DNA of 64,000 nt from Ramlibacter albus (GCF_014297445.1 NZ_JACORU010000001.1:558001-622000); one strand, 5' to 3'; positions 35,862 through 46,245 are shown, numbered from the stretch's first letter. Translations and numbers: made by a program. The notes: a model not told the origin generated them from the letters alone.

Positions 35862-36434
35862 TCAAGCGCAAGCGGGGGTGAGCTCAACACGGTAGCGCAG
35901 GCCCACGTGGCTGCCGGCGTACTGCGAGGGCTTCTCGAACTGTTCGAGCAGCACGCCGCCGTTGGCGAGGATCACGCGCTGGGACGCACGGTTCTCGAGG
36001 TCCGTCGTGATGTCGACCCAGCGCAGGCCTTCGGCCTTCGCGTGGACGAGCATCTGTGCGAGCGCGGCCTTCGCGTAGCCGCGTTCGCGCTTCCACGGCA
36101 CCACCCCGTAGCCGATGTGGCCCAGGCAGTAGGGCGGCAGCGCCTCGGTGCCGCGTTGCCAGCGCATCCCGATGGAGCCGCAGAACTCGCCGTCCCACAT
36201 CCACATGACGAAGCCGGGCAATCGCGGCACCGTGCTGCCGTCCGGCAGGCGAATCGGTGCGCCAAGGGCTTCGCGGTCGGTCAGGCCGGCGACGAACGCC
36301 TGCGCATCGCGCTCGATGGCTTCGAGCTGCTCGGCGGCGGCCGCGGCACCGCGGGCGTTGTCGGGCGACCAGCCGCGCCTGAGCGCGTCGGTGTAGGCGG
36401 CGAGGTAGCCGGGGGCGGGTGTGACGAGCTGCAT
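35862..36434 (-). CDS. GNAT family N-acetyltransferase (RimJ/RimL-like)
   Basis: A 190-residue acetyltransferase. Its GNAT core contains GFVMWMWDGEFCGSIGMRW and the acetyl-CoA pyrophosphate loop KRERGYAKAALAQML. The C-terminal strand is HVGLRYRVEL. The length and order match RimJ/RimL-like enzymes, but the substrate is unknown. It starts at ATG 36434, 14 bases downstream of the adenylate cyclase stop on the same strand. Confidence 0.85.
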   Translation of the reverse strand: MQLVTPAPGYLAAYTDALRRGWSPDNARGAAAAAEQLEAIERDAQAFVAGLTDREALGAPIRLPDGSTVPRLPGFVMWMWDGEFCGSIGMRWQRGTEALPPYCLGHIGYGVVPWKRERGYAKAALAQMLVHAKAEGLRWVDITTDLENRASQRVILANGGVLLEQFEKPSQYAGSHVGLRYRVELTPACA

Positions 36435-36448
36435 TCGGGATCACGCTC

Positions 36449-37708
36449 CTAGGCACTGAGTACAAGGAACGTCTCCATGGTTCCCTTGCCCTTCACTTCC
36501 ACCGGCCCGCGCGGGTGCAACGAGAATTCGCCGTCCAGGCAAGAGGCGGTCGCCTGCGAGCAGTGCACCGCGCCCGCCACGCCTGAACTTTCCATCCGGC
36601 TGGCCGTGTTGACCGTGTCGCCCCACAGGTCGTAGCTGAACTTGCTGCGGCCGATGACGCCGGCCACGACCGGGCCGCTGTGCAGGCCGATGCGCACCTG
36701 CAGCGCCTCGCCCGTTTCGTCGGCGGCGCGCGCGACGCGCTCGATCATGGCGAGCGCCATGCGCGCAGCGCGCAGCGCGTGGTCGGGCTGCGACTCGGGC
36801 AGGCCGGCGACGGCCATGTACGCGTCGCCGATCGTCTTGATCTTCTCCAGGCCGTGCTGCGCCGCGAGTGAATCGAAATCGGTGAACACGCGATCGAGCA
36901 GGTCGACGAGCTGCGCGGGCGTCTTGCGGGCCGACAGCGGTGTGAAGCCGACGATGTCCGCGAAGAGCACAGTGACGGGCTCGGCGTGCTCCGCGATCCG
37001 CTCGGTCGATGCCTTCAGCCGCTGCGCGATCGCGCCGGGCAGGATGTTGAGCAGCAGGCCCTCGGCACGCGCATGCTCGCGCTGCATCGCCTCGCGCGCG
37101 ATGAACTCGCGGCGGTTGGCCAGGTCCATCTGGTAGCAGATGAAGACGCCCCACACGTTGATCATCGTCAGCCAGAACAGGTGCCGCAGGAGGTCGATCG
37201 CCGGCATCCAGCCGGCCAGTCCGACAACCAGCGCATACAGCAGCACGCACGAGGTGCCCGCGATGGTGGCCGGTACGATCCGCAGCCGCAGCAGGCCATA
37301 GAGCGCGAAGAGCTGGTTGAGCAGCAGCATGAAGCCGCGGTGCTGCAGGAACTCCGCCGGCATCCGGCTCATCACGGCCAGCAGGGCCGATGCGAAGACG
37401 AGGTTGGCGGCGACACCCGCGGCCTGCGGATGCCGCACGGTGACGGGCGCATACGACGCGGCATACATCAGCGCGAAGAAGCCCCACACGAACAAGCCCC
37501 CGTACAGCACCTGGTCGGTGCCGAGCATGTGCTGCGGCACGAAGAGGTGGAGCAGCAGCGTGGTGAGGACCGTGAGCACCATGCCGCCGATCGACCCGAG
37601 CCGGCCGTAACGCATCGTGTGGCCGTCCTCGGCATCGCGATAGCGGCGCTCGAGCGCCGCGTCCGCGAAGTGCAGCGTGAGGCGGTGCAGCGGTGCGCCG
37701 GCGATCAT
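36449..37708 (-). CDS. Membrane class III adenylate cyclase (second of a tandem pair)
   Basis: A 419-residue cyclase. The N-terminal membrane region has about six helices (residues 40-200). The catalytic domain (about 240-415) has metal Asp in FADIVGFTPLS and IGDAYMA, a Lys in KIKTIGD and an Asp in YDLWGDTVN that select adenine, and the Asn/Arg pair in NTASRM. All catalytic residues are therefore present. It makes cAMP. It overlaps the paralogue at 37705 by four bases (GTG/ATG junction) and shares long near-identical DNA in the catalytic part, showing tandem duplication. Confidence 0.94.
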   Translation of the reverse strand: MIAGAPLHRLTLHFADAALERRYRDAEDGHTMRYGRLGSIGGMVLTVLTTLLLHLFVPQHMLGTDQVLYGGLFVWGFFALMYAASYAPVTVRHPQAAGVAANLVFASALLAVMSRMPAEFLQHRGFMLLLNQLFALYGLLRLRIVPATIAGTSCVLLYALVVGLAGWMPAIDLLRHLFWLTMINVWGVFICYQMDLANRREFIAREAMQREHARAEGLLLNILPGAIAQRLKASTERIAEHAEPVTVLFADIVGFTPLSARKTPAQLVDLLDRVFTDFDSLAAQHGLEKIKTIGDAYMAVAGLPESQPDHALRAARMALAMIERVARAADETGEALQVRIGLHSGPVVAGVIGRSKFSYDLWGDTVNTASRMESSGVAGAVHCSQATASCLDGEFSLHPRGPVEVKGKGTMETFLVLSA

Positions 37709-38973
37709 GCCGCGCCCAGCACGAGGAACGTCTCCATGGTGCCCTTGCCCTTGACTTCGACTGGCCCGCGCGAGCGCACGGCGAAGTCGCCGTCGAGGTG
37801 GCGGGCTGTGGCCTGCGTGCAGTGCACGGCGCCCGGCACGCCCGAGCTCTCCATGCGGCTCGCGGTGTTGACGGTGTCGCCCCAGAGGTCGTAGCTGAAC
37901 TTGCTGCGGCCGATCACGCCGGCCACGACCGCGCCCGTGTGCATGCCGATGCGCACCTGCAGCGGCTCGCCGGCTGTCTGCGCCGCGCGTTCGACGTGCT
38001 CGACCATCGCCAGCGCCATGCGCGCGGCGCGCATCGCGTGGTCGGGCTGTGCGTGCGGCAGCCCGGCGACGGCCATGTACGCGTCGCCGATCGTCTTGAT
38101 CTTCTCCAGCCCGTGTTCGGCCGCGAGTTCGTCGAAGCCCGTGAACACCTCGTCGAGCAGCTCGACCAGTTCAGCCGGCTTCTTGCGCGCCGACAGCGGT
38201 GTGAACCCCACGATGTCCGCGAAGAGCACCGTGACGGGGTCGGCATGTTCGGCGATCCGCTCGCGCGACGACTTCAGCCGCTCGGCGATCGGCGCGGGCA
38301 GGATGTTGAGCAGCAGGCCGTCGGCGCGTTCGCGCTCTCGCTGCACCTGCAGCGCCGACGCGTATTCGCGACGCAGCGAGCGCTCCACCTGGTAGCAAAT
38401 GACGCTCCCCCACACGTTGCAGGCCGCCAGCCAGAACACCTGCCGCACCAGGTACATGTCGCCGATGACGTGCCAGTACTTCATCGCGGCGACGTACAGC
38501 ACGAGCGAGCCCCAGCCGGCCGCGAGCGCGGGCAACAGCCGCATGCGCAACAGGCTGTAGATCGTGAAGGTGTGCAGCACCAGGAACATGAAGCCGCGGT
38601 TCGCGACGAAATCGGGCTCCAGGTGGCGCAGGCCCGAGGCCAGCCACCCGGACGCGGAAGCGCACAGCGCGGCGAGCGCGACCTGGGGATGCGCCTGGAA
38701 CGGGCGGGTGAAGGTCACGCCGTAGACGAGCACGCAAGCCACCGTGACGACCACGCCGGACACCCAGACGTCGGCCCAGTTGAGCAGGTGCCGAAGCGGC
38801 TCGGGAATCACCGCGAGGGACAGGCACGCAAACACGAAGAGCAGCGCGCCGACCAGGGTGCCGAAGCGCATCGTGCGCACCGACTTGTCGTCCTCGGCTT
38901 CGCGGAAGCTGCGCTCCAGCGCCGCGTCCTTGAAGCGCAGGGTGAAGCGGTCGAGGGAAACGTCCGTGCCCAT
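37705..38973 (-). CDS. Membrane class III adenylate cyclase (first of a tandem pair)
   Basis: A 422-residue paralogue of the adjacent cyclase. The catalytic domain has FADIVGFTPLSARKKPAEL, IGDAYMA with the preceding Lys, and YDLWGDTVNTASRM; the catalytic set is intact. The N-terminal helices differ more than the catalytic domain. The gene directly upstream on the plus strand side is non-coding up to the acyl-CoA dehydrogenase. Both cyclases likely respond to different membrane or periplasmic signals and feed a common cAMP pool. Confidence 0.93.
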   Translation of the reverse strand: MGTDVSLDRFTLRFKDAALERSFREAEDDKSVRTMRFGTLVGALLFVFACLSLAVIPEPLRHLLNWADVWVSGVVVTVACVLVYGVTFTRPFQAHPQVALAALCASASGWLASGLRHLEPDFVANRGFMFLVLHTFTIYSLLRMRLLPALAAGWGSLVLYVAAMKYWHVIGDMYLVRQVFWLAACNVWGSVICYQVERSLRREYASALQVQRERERADGLLLNILPAPIAERLKSSRERIAEHADPVTVLFADIVGFTPLSARKKPAELVELLDEVFTGFDELAAEHGLEKIKTIGDAYMAVAGLPHAQPDHAMRAARMALAMVEHVERAAQTAGEPLQVRIGMHTGAVVAGVIGRSKFSYDLWGDTVNTASRMESSGVPGAVHCTQATARHLDGDFAVRSRGPVEVKGKGTMETFLVLGAA

Positions 38974-39042
38974 CCGCAGGCATGCTATGCCCGGCGGCGT
39001 GCAACGCCAAGTGCTTTCCGTCGCCGCCGGGGCGAGCCCGCT

Positions 39043-40170
39043 TCAGAGACCCCGCTGGATGATGATCTTCTGCACGTCGCTCGTGCCTTCGTAGATCTGG
39101 CACACGCGCACGTCCCGGTAGATTCGCTCGACGGGGAAGTCGCTGACGTAGCCATAGCCGCCGAGCGTCTGGATCGCGGCGCTGCAGACCTGCTCCGCGG
39201 TCTCGCTGGCGAACAGCTTGGCCATCGCGGCTTCCTTGAGGCAGGGCTGGCCTGCATCGCGCAAGGAAGCAGCGTGCCAGATCAGCTGGCGCGCAGCTTC
39301 GAGCCTGGTGGCGCATTCGGCGAGGCGAAAGCCGACGGCCTGGTGGTTGATGATGGCCGTGCCGAAGCTCTCGCGCTCCTTGGCATAGTTGATCGCGACT
39401 TCGAGCGCGCTGCGCGCCATGCCCACAGACTGCGATGCGATGCCGATGCGGCCGCCTTCGAGGGTCGAGAGGGCGATCTTGTAGCCCTCGCCCTCCTCGC
39501 CGACCAGGTTCTCGGCAGGGATGCGGCAGTTCTCGAAGTTGACCTGCGCCGTGTCGCTGGAACGCTGGCCGAGTTTCTCCTCCAGGCGAGCAACCACGTA
39601 GCCGGGCGTGTCGGTGGGCACGAGGAAGGCGCTCATCCCGCGCTTGCCGGCGCCCTTGTCGGTCACCGCGATGACGACGGCGAGGTGCCCGTACTTGCCG
39701 CTCGTGATGAATTGCTTGACGCCGTTGATGACGTACGAGTCGCCGTCTTTCGTCGCCGTCGTACGCAGCGCCGATGCGTCGCTGCCCACGTGCGGCTCGG
39801 TGAGGCAGAAGACACCAAGCAGTTCGCCGGCTGCAAGCCGCGTGAGCCACTTCTTCTTCTGCGCCGCATTGCCGTAGCGCATGAGGATGGCGTTCACCGG
39901 GCAGTTGGTCACGCTGATCGCCGTGCTGGTCCCACCGTCGCCGGCGGCGATCTCTTCCAGCACGAGCGCAAGTGTGAGGTAGTCGAGCCCCGCACCGCCG
40001 AACTCCTCCGGCACGCAGATGCCATAAGCGCCGAGCGCGGCGAGGCCCTGGTGCGCTTCGCGCGGGAAGGTGTGGTCGCGGTCCCATTGCGGCGCGTTGG
40101 GCCACAGCTCTTCCTGCGCGAACGCACGCACGGCGTCGCGGATCATGGTCTGGTCTTGGGTGAGGATCAT
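39043..40170 (-). CDS. Acyl-CoA dehydrogenase
   Basis: A 375-residue FAD enzyme of beta-oxidation. Motifs include CLTEPHVGSDASALRTTA, VINGVKQFITSG and the helix-G segment LEGGRIGIASQSVG. The catalytic Glu lies near the C-terminus in CQIYEGTSDVQKIIIQRG, typical of short/medium-chain types. The start at ATG 40170 gives MILTQDQTMIRDAV; the longer frame upstream reads through the SDR gene out of frame and is rejected. It is two bases downstream of the SDR, in the same transcript as the thiolase block. Confidence 0.92.
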   Translation of the reverse strand: MILTQDQTMIRDAVRAFAQEELWPNAPQWDRDHTFPREAHQGLAALGAYGICVPEEFGGAGLDYLTLALVLEEIAAGDGGTSTAISVTNCPVNAILMRYGNAAQKKKWLTRLAAGELLGVFCLTEPHVGSDASALRTTATKDGDSYVINGVKQFITSGKYGHLAVVIAVTDKGAGKRGMSAFLVPTDTPGYVVARLEEKLGQRSSDTAQVNFENCRIPAENLVGEEGEGYKIALSTLEGGRIGIASQSVGMARSALEVAINYAKERESFGTAIINHQAVGFRLAECATRLEAARQLIWHAASLRDAGQPCLKEAAMAKLFASETAEQVCSAAIQTLGGYGYVSDFPVERIYRDVRVCQIYEGTSDVQKIIIQRGL

Positions 40171-40172
40171 CG

Positions 40173-40838
40173 TCAGAAGCCGTCGAAGCGCCGGCCGTCG
40201 TAGTTGAGGAAGGCTCCCTGGTGCTTCTTCGTCAGGCCTTCGATGGTCTTGCGCATCGCCGTGACGCTGCGCTCCACGGTGAGCGGCGCGCTCGCGCCGC
40301 CCATGTCGGTCTTCACCCAGCCCGGGCTGATGGCGACCATCACCGCTTTCGGGTAATCGGGTTGGGCGGCAGCCACCGTCATGTTCAGTGCGGCCTTGCT
40401 CGCGCGGTAGACCCAGCTGTAGCTGGAGCCCACGCCCGCGATGTAGCCCATCTCGCTGCTGATGAAGACGAAGCGGCCTTTCGCGGCTTCCACGAGCGGG
40501 GCGACCTGCACGATGGACTGCATGGCGCCCCACACGTTGGTGCGCATCACGCTGTCGAATTCGTCCAGTGCGGGCGATTGCGTCGCACCGCCGCGGGACA
40601 TGACGCCCGCGACGTAGATCGCGAGGTCGATCTTCTCGCCGTCGAGTTGCCAGCCGAGCGTGCTGATGCTGGCGGGGTCGGTGACGTCGACGTGCAAGGG
40701 CTCGGCGCCGAGCTCTTCGAGCTGCGCAAGAGCGTCGGTGCTGCGCGCAGTGGCGATGACACGGTCGCCGGCATCGCGGTACTGGCGCGCGAACTCGAGG
40801 CCGATGCCGCGGGAGGCGCCGATGATCAGGACGTGCAT
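40173..40838 (-). CDS. SDR family oxidoreductase
   Basis: A 221-residue classical-like SDR. The cofactor motif is IGASRGIGLEFARQY at the N-terminus, and the active-site segment is VYRASKAALNMTVAA (YxxxK). It resembles CsgA/cell-fusion-type short-chain dehydrogenases. It lies between the acyl-CoA dehydrogenase and the thiolase on the same strand, so a role in acyl-CoA or 3-hydroxyacyl metabolism is plausible but not proven. Confidence 0.9.
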   Translation of the reverse strand: MHVLIIGASRGIGLEFARQYRDAGDRVIATARSTDALAQLEELGAEPLHVDVTDPASISTLGWQLDGEKIDLAIYVAGVMSRGGATQSPALDEFDSVMRTNVWGAMQSIVQVAPLVEAAKGRFVFISSEMGYIAGVGSSYSWVYRASKAALNMTVAAAQPDYPKAVMVAISPGWVKTDMGGASAPLTVERSVTAMRKTIEGLTKKHQGAFLNYDGRRFDGF

Positions 40839-40862
40839 GAACTCCTCACGCCTGAGCGAGCG

Positions 40863-42044
40863 TCAAACCAGCTCGATCGCGACAGCCGTCGCCTCGCCAC
40901 CACCGATGCACAGCGTCGCCACACCGCGCTTGCCACCACGCGCCTTCAGCGCGTGGATCAGCGTCACCATGATCCGCGCGCCGGAGGCGCCGATCGGGTG
41001 ACCGAGCGCACACGCACCGCCGTTCACGTTCACGATGTCGTGCGAGATCTTCAGCTCCTCCATCAGCGCCATCGGCACCACCGCAAACGCCTCGTTCACT
41101 TCCCACAGGTCCACGTCGCCGACCTTCCAGCCGGTCTTGGCCAGCAGCTTCTGGGTCGCGCCGACCGGCGCGGTGGAGAACCACTCCGGCTCCTGCGCGT
41201 GCGTGGTGTGCGCCACGATGCGCGCGAGCGGCTTGGCGCCGAGGCGCTTGGCGGTGCTCTCGGTCATCATCACCAGCGCCGCTGCGCCGTCGTTGATCGA
41301 AGAAGAAGATGCTGCCGTGATGGTGCCGTCCTTCTTGAACGCGGGCTTGAGCTGCGGGATCTTGTCCAGCTTGACCTTGCCCGGGCCTTCGTCGATGGCG
41401 ACGACGCGCTCGCCCGCGCGGTCCTTCACCGTCACGGGCGTGATCTCGGCCGCGAACGCGCCCGACTCCGTGGCCTTCTTCGCGCGCACCACCGATGCCG
41501 TTGCGAAAGCGTCCTGCGCCTCGCGCGAGAACTTGTACTTCGCGGCGCAGTCTTCGCCGAACGTGCCCATGCTGCGGCCCGGCTGGTAAGCGTCTTCCAG
41601 GCCGTCCAGCATCATGTGGTCGTAGATCTTGTCGTGGCCCATGCGGTAGCCGCCCCGGCCCTTGAGCATGAGGTACGGCGCATTGGTCATGCTCTCCATG
41701 CCGCCCGCCACCATGATCTCGTGCGTGCCGGCCAGCAGCATGTCGTGCGCGAACATCGCGGCCTTCATGCCGCTGCCGCACATCTTGCTCATGGTGACGG
41801 CGCCGGTGCTCTTGGGCAGGCCGGCCTTGAAGACCGCCTGCCGCGCGGGTGCCTGGCCCTGGCCGGCGATGAGGCAGTTACCGAACACCACTTCGCCGAC
41901 CGAGTCACCCGGGATGCCGGCGCGCTCGACGGCGGCGCGGATCGCGGCGCCACCCAGGTCGTGCGCGGCGAGGGAAGAGAAGTCGCCCTGGAAGCCGCCC
42001 ATGGGGGTGCGGGCGGCGCCGACGATGACGATGGATTCAGCCAT
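40863..42044 (-). CDS. Acetyl-CoA C-acyltransferase (thiolase)
   Basis: A 393-residue thiolase of normal length. Cys 89 is the nucleophile (TMSKMCGSGMKAAM), His 349 sits in GHPIGASGAR, and Cys 379 in CIGGGEATAVAIEL. It cleaves or forms 3-ketoacyl-CoA, here likely in the last step of leucine or fatty acid breakdown. The position downstream of liuA, carbonic anhydrase and aceK fits catabolic use. Its start overlaps the end of the small membrane gene at 42037 by eight bases. Confidence 0.95.
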   Translation of the reverse strand: MAESIVIVGAARTPMGGFQGDFSSLAAHDLGGAAIRAAVERAGIPGDSVGEVVFGNCLIAGQGQAPARQAVFKAGLPKSTGAVTMSKMCGSGMKAAMFAHDMLLAGTHEIMVAGGMESMTNAPYLMLKGRGGYRMGHDKIYDHMMLDGLEDAYQPGRSMGTFGEDCAAKYKFSREAQDAFATASVVRAKKATESGAFAAEITPVTVKDRAGERVVAIDEGPGKVKLDKIPQLKPAFKKDGTITAASSSSINDGAAALVMMTESTAKRLGAKPLARIVAHTTHAQEPEWFSTAPVGATQKLLAKTGWKVGDVDLWEVNEAFAVVPMALMEELKISHDIVNVNGGACALGHPIGASGARIMVTLIHALKARGGKRGVATLCIGGGEATAVAIELV

Positions 42045-42543
42045 GTGTTGCTCCTGAAGATGGAAGGATGATCGCGCCGCGCTCTTCAGACGCGATGCGA
42101 CGGATGTAGTCCTGGAAAGCGGCGTCCTCGCCGCGCAGCAGCAGCGGCAGGGCGTTGTGGAAGTCCTCGCGGCGGCACCACTCGCGCATGTAGTCGTCCC
42201 AGCTGTTCCAGCGCCGCGCCTCGGCTTCGTTCATCCGGGGCTTGTAAGCGACGAGGTAGGCGCGCTCGAACAGCGAGATCAGCATGTCGAAGATGACCAG
42301 CATGCGCTCGTTCTGCTCCGTCGTGGGCTGGGGCAGCGGCTCGTTGGTGCGCAGGTGCAGGTCCGGGTTGGCCAGCACGATCTTGAGGAAGTCGTTGTAC
42401 GCGTTGGAAAGCAGTTGGTACTGCTCCTCGTCCTCGTTGTCGCGCTCCTTGCGCTGCTCCCACGCGAAGAAGAGGATGGCGAATGGCAGGCCCAGCGCGG
42501 TGACGACGAAGCTCGCCAGTTCCCATGCGTCCCGGGCGCTCAT
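42037..42543 (-). CDS. Hypothetical membrane-anchored protein, 168 aa
   Basis: Starts ATG 42543, overlapping the aceK stop by four bases (ATGA). The N-terminus is a single transmembrane helix ([21 protein letters not shown]), followed by a charged, coiled-coil-like segment rich in Glu, and a soluble domain containing [18 protein letters not shown]. The family is unknown. Translational coupling to aceK and overlap with the thiolase suggest a role in the same operon. Confidence 0.7.
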   Translation of the reverse strand: MSARDAWELASFVVTALGLPFAILFFAWEQRKERDNEDEEQYQLLSNAYNDFLKIVLANPDLHLRTNEPLPQPTTEQNERMLVIFDMLISLFERAYLVAYKPRMNEAEARRWNSWDDYMREWCRREDFHNALPLLLRGEDAAFQDYIRRIASEERGAIILPSSGATHG

Positions 42544-44348
42544 ACATTCGCGGCCTCGGGCTGCGGCTGCAGCTTGCGCACGAAGCGCTTGTCGCGCTCG
42601 TACGGGAACACGTCGTGCACGTGCCCCGCCTGGATGCGTTCCTTGTGCTTCTGCCAGAACTCGGGGTCCAGCAAATCGCCGTGGTGCTTGAGGAACACCT
42701 CCTTGACCGCGTCGTTGCCCAGCAGGAAAGGCCCGAAGGTCTCCGGGAAGATGTCGTGCGGGCCGACCTTGTACCAGACCTCGCCCGAAAGCTCGTCTTC
42801 CTCGTTGCGGGCCTCGGGGACCTTGCGGAAGTTGCAGGTGGTGATGTACTCGATCTCGTCGTAGTCGTAGAACACCACCTTGCCGTTGCGCGTGACGCCG
42901 AAGTTCTTCCACAGCATGTCGCCGGGGAAGATGTTGGCGGCCACGAGGTCCTTGATGGCGTTGCCGTACTCGATGACCGCGCGCTCGATCTGCTCGTGGG
43001 CGTTCGAGTCGAACGCCTCCTGCAGGTAGATGTTCAGCGGGATCATGCGGCGCTCGATGTACAGGTGCTTGATGACCACCTCTTCCATCCCGTCGCCGTC
43101 GCGGTCGGAGATCTCCAGCTGGCTCGGCGCGAACTTCTGGATCTCCGCGAGCAGCTCCTCGTCGAAACGGGCGCGGTCGAAGGCCACTTCACTGTACTCC
43201 AGCGTGTCGGCCATGCGGCCCACGCGGTCATGCTGCTTCACGAGCAAATACTTGCCCTGGATCTGCTCGCGCGTGGTGTCCTTCTGCGGCGGGTAGTAGT
43301 CCTTGATGAGCTTGAAGACGTACGGGAACGACGGCAGGTCGAACACCAGCATCACCATGCCCTTGATGCCCGGCGCTATGCGGAACTTGTCGCTGCTGTG
43401 CTTCAGGTGGTAGAGGAAGTCGCGGTAGAAGAGCGTCTTGCCCTGCTTCGCGAGCCCGAGCGCGTTGTAGATCTCGTTGCGCGGCTTGCGCGGCATGAGC
43501 GAGCGCAGGAACTGCACGTACGCGGCCGGCACTTCCATGTCCACCATGAAGTACGCGCGGGCGAAGGAGAACAGCGCCTGCAGGTCGTCCTCGCCGAACA
43601 GGCAGGCGTCGATGATCAGTTTTCCGGACTTGTTGTGCAGGATCGGCAAGGCGAACGGCAGTTCGTTGAAACCGTTGATGATCTTGCCGACCACGTAGGC
43701 GCCTTTGTTGCGGAAAAACAAGGACGACAACACCTGGATCTGGAAATTCGCGCGCAGGCGGACCTGCGCGAGGCGCCCGCTCATGGCTTCGAGCACGAAG
43801 CTCGCGTCGCGCTCCAGGTTGTCGAACGCGCGGCCGAGGCGGAAGTTGTCGACGATGCGAACGATGGTCTCGTGCATCGTCTCGGCCGTCGGGTAGTACG
43901 CGCGGTAGGTGGGCGTTGCGGCCGGCTCGTCGTTCTCGATGTACTCCGTGCTCACCGCCGGCCGCACGAAGATGAAGTCGTTGTGGAAATACGTGCGGTG
44001 CAGGATCTTGGTGGTGACCGAGTTGAAGAAGGTCTCCGCCAGCTCCGGCTGGTGGTGGTCGATCAGGAGGCCGATGTAGTGCAGCTTGACCTGCTGCCAC
44101 ACCTCCATCGGTTGCTCGCCCGCCTTGAATTCCTTTTCGAGGCGCAGCGTCGCCTCCTTCACGCGCAGGTCGTAGAACTGGATGCGCTCGCGCTGCGCGC
44201 GCTGCTGGCCGTGCCAGTCCGCCGTCTCGAAGCGGTGCTTGGCGCGCGCGGACTCGGTGCGGAACAGCCGGTAGTGGCGGTTGAAGCCGTCGAGCATCGC
44301 CTTGGCGATGTCGTAGGCCTGGGGCGAGTCGAGGCGCTGCGGGAACAT
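42540..44348 (-). CDS. aceK: Bifunctional isocitrate dehydrogenase kinase/phosphatase
   Basis: A 602-residue protein of normal family size. It contains the conserved [47 protein letters not shown] and [30 protein letters not shown] blocks, with the kinase catalytic Asp region intact. It controls carbon flow between the TCA cycle and the glyoxylate shunt by phosphorylating isocitrate dehydrogenase. The start at ATG 44348 gives [13 protein letters not shown]. It lies two bases upstream-to-downstream of the carbonic anhydrase gene, in the liuA transcript, which links leucine/acetyl-CoA catabolism to glyoxylate flux. Confidence 0.96.
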   Translation of the reverse strand: MFPQRLDSPQAYDIAKAMLDGFNRHYRLFRTESARAKHRFETADWHGQQRAQRERIQFYDLRVKEATLRLEKEFKAGEQPMEVWQQVKLHYIGLLIDHHQPELAETFFNSVTTKILHRTYFHNDFIFVRPAVSTEYIENDEPAATPTYRAYYPTAETMHETIVRIVDNFRLGRAFDNLERDASFVLEAMSGRLAQVRLRANFQIQVLSSLFFRNKGAYVVGKIINGFNELPFALPILHNKSGKLIIDACLFGEDDLQALFSFARAYFMVDMEVPAAYVQFLRSLMPRKPRNEIYNALGLAKQGKTLFYRDFLYHLKHSSDKFRIAPGIKGMVMLVFDLPSFPYVFKLIKDYYPPQKDTTREQIQGKYLLVKQHDRVGRMADTLEYSEVAFDRARFDEELLAEIQKFAPSQLEISDRDGDGMEEVVIKHLYIERRMIPLNIYLQEAFDSNAHEQIERAVIEYGNAIKDLVAANIFPGDMLWKNFGVTRNGKVVFYDYDEIEYITTCNFRKVPEARNEEDELSGEVWYKVGPHDIFPETFGPFLLGNDAVKEVFLKHHGDLLDPEFWQKHKERIQAGHVHDVFPYERDKRFVRKLQPQPEAANV

Positions 44349-44350
44349 GG

Positions 44351-45010
44351 CTAGGAATGCGTCGCCATCACGCCTTCGATGGCGGCGCGGTAGACGGGCT
44401 CGATCGAGTCGTGGCTGGACACGGTCATGTGCAGGTCCTGCAACAGGCCGTCGTGCACGCCGAAGGCCCAGCCGTGGATGGTGACGTTCTGGCCCTTGGC
44501 CCACGCGTCGGTCATCACGGTGCTGACGCACACGTTCACCACCTGCTCGATCACGTTCAGGTCCACCAGCGCGTCGCCGCGTTTTTCCGGCGCGATGTTC
44601 TCCAGGATGCCGCGGTGGCGGTCACGCACGTCCTGGATATGGCGGATCCAGTTGTCGGCCAGGCCCACGCGCTGGTTGTTCAGCGCCGCCAGCACGCCGC
44701 CGCAGCGGTAGTGGCCCACCACCATGATGTGCTCCACCTTCAGCATGTCCACCGCGAACTGGATCGCGGAGAGCGCGTTGAGGTCGGAGTGCACGACCAC
44801 GTTCGCGACGTTGCGGTGGACGAACACCTCGCCGGGCTCCAGGCCCGTGATCTGGTTGGCCGGCACACGCGAGTCGCTGCAGCCGATCCACATGAACTTG
44901 GGCGTCTGCTGCTTGACGAGGCTGGTGAAGAAACCGGGCCGGTCGCGCTCCATCTGCGCGGCCCAGGCACGGTTGTGGGCGAAGAGGTCGTGGATCTGGA
45001 TGTCGGGCAT
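44351..45010 (-). CDS. can: Beta-class carbonic anhydrase
   Basis: A 219-residue zinc enzyme that interconverts CO2 and bicarbonate. Ligands and catalytic dyad are visible: C44-SDSR (Cys 44, Asp 46, Arg 48) and H100-YRC103. Its place between liuA and aceK is logical, because methylcrotonyl-CoA carboxylase of the leucine pathway consumes bicarbonate. The normal length and start at ATG 45010 are unambiguous. Confidence 0.95.
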   Translation of the reverse strand: MPDIQIHDLFAHNRAWAAQMERDRPGFFTSLVKQQTPKFMWIGCSDSRVPANQITGLEPGEVFVHRNVANVVVHSDLNALSAIQFAVDMLKVEHIMVVGHYRCGGVLAALNNQRVGLADNWIRHIQDVRDRHRGILENIAPEKRGDALVDLNVIEQVVNVCVSTVMTDAWAKGQNVTIHGWAFGVHDGLLQDLHMTVSSHDSIEPVYRAAIEGVMATHS

Positions 45011-45038
45011 GAGAGCTATTGTGCTATGCCGCGGGCCC

Positions 45039-46217
45039 TTACATGGTTTCGGCGAACAACTCGCGCCCGATCAGCATGCGGCGGATCTCCGACGTCCCCG
45101 CGCCGATCTCGTACAGCTTGGCGTCGCGCCACAGGCGCCCGAGCGGGTACTCGTTGATGTAGCCGTTGCCGCCGAAGATCTGGATGCCCTCGCCTGCCAT
45201 CCACGTGGCCTTCTCGGCGCACCACAGGATGACCGAGGCGCAGTCCTTGCGCACCTGCCGCACGTGCTCGGCGCCCAGCATGTCAAGGTTCTTGCCGATC
45301 GTGTAGCAGAAGGCGCGGCCCGCCTGCAGCACGGTGTACATGTCGGCCACCTTGCCCTGGATGAGCTGGAACTCGCCGATGCTCTGGCCGAACTGCTTGC
45401 GGTCGTGGATGTAGGGCACCACGTTGTCCATCACGGCCTGCATGATGCCGATGGGGCCGGCGGCGAGCACCGCACGCTCGTAGTCGAGACCGGACATCAG
45501 CACCTTCGCGCCGCCGTTCAGCGACCCGAGGACGTTGGCCGCGGGCACTTCGACGTTGTTGAACACCATCTCGCCCGTGTGAGAGCCGCGCATGCCCAGC
45601 TTGTCCAGCTTCTGCGCCGTGGAAAAGCCCTTCATGCCCTTCTCGACGATGAACGCCGTGACGCCGCGCGCGCCCAGCTCGGGCTCGGTCTTCGCGTACA
45701 CCACCATCGTGTCGGCATCGGGGCCGTTGGTGATCCACATCTTGGTGCCGTTGAGCAGGTAGTAGCCGCCCTTGTCCTCGGCCTTGAGCTTCATCGAGAT
45801 GACGTCGCTGCCCGCGCCCGGCTCGCTCATCGCAAGCGCGCCGACGTGCTCGCCGGAGATCAGCTTGGGCAGGTACTTCTTCTTCTGCGCATCGCTGCCG
45901 TTGCGCTTGATCTGGTTGACGCACAGGTTGGAGTGGGCGCCGTAGGACAGGCCGATGGAGGCGGATGAGCGCGAGATCTCCTCCATCGCCACCATGTGCG
46001 CGAGGTAGCCCATGTTGGCGCCGCCGTACTCCTCCGGCACGGTGATGCCCAGCACGCCGATCTCGCCCATCTTGCGCCACAGGTCCATCGGGAACTGGTC
46101 GCTTCGGTCGATCTCGGCCGCGCGCGGTGCGATCTCGGCCTGGGCGAAGGAAGCGACGGTGTCGCGCAGGGCGTCGATGTCTTCGCCGAGCTGGAAGTCG
46201 AGGCCGGGGAGTTGCAT
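45039..46217 (-). CDS. liuA: Isovaleryl-CoA dehydrogenase
   Basis: A 392-residue acyl-CoA dehydrogenase that converts isovaleryl-CoA to 3-methylcrotonyl-CoA in leucine catabolism. The diagnostic catalytic Glu is in the internal helix (Glu 247 in [11 protein letters not shown]), as in known isovaleryl-CoA dehydrogenases, not at the C-terminus. Other motifs include [18 protein letters not shown] and [14 protein letters not shown]. Its promoter region carries a perfect 22-bp LiuR-type palindrome, and the regulator gene is immediately upstream. Confidence 0.95.
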   Translation of the reverse strand: MQLPGLDFQLGEDIDALRDTVASFAQAEIAPRAAEIDRSDQFPMDLWRKMGEIGVLGITVPEEYGGANMGYLAHMVAMEEISRSSASIGLSYGAHSNLCVNQIKRNGSDAQKKKYLPKLISGEHVGALAMSEPGAGSDVISMKLKAEDKGGYYLLNGTKMWITNGPDADTMVVYAKTEPELGARGVTAFIVEKGMKGFSTAQKLDKLGMRGSHTGEMVFNNVEVPAANVLGSLNGGAKVLMSGLDYERAVLAAGPIGIMQAVMDNVVPYIHDRKQFGQSIGEFQLIQGKVADMYTVLQAGRAFCYTIGKNLDMLGAEHVRQVRKDCASVILWCAEKATWMAGEGIQIFGGNGYINEYPLGRLWRDAKLYEIGAGTSEIRRMLIGRELFAETM

Positions 46218-46245
46218 GCGGGGTCTCCTGGTTGTGGCCGGGGAG

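Noticed and set aside
38990..39032. Inverted repeat CCGGCGGCG / CGCCGCCGG between the acyl-CoA dehydrogenase stop and the cyclase start
   Set aside because: The arms are 9-10 bases with a 22-base loop and there is no T-run. GC-rich DNA makes such pairs common, so it is not called as a terminator.
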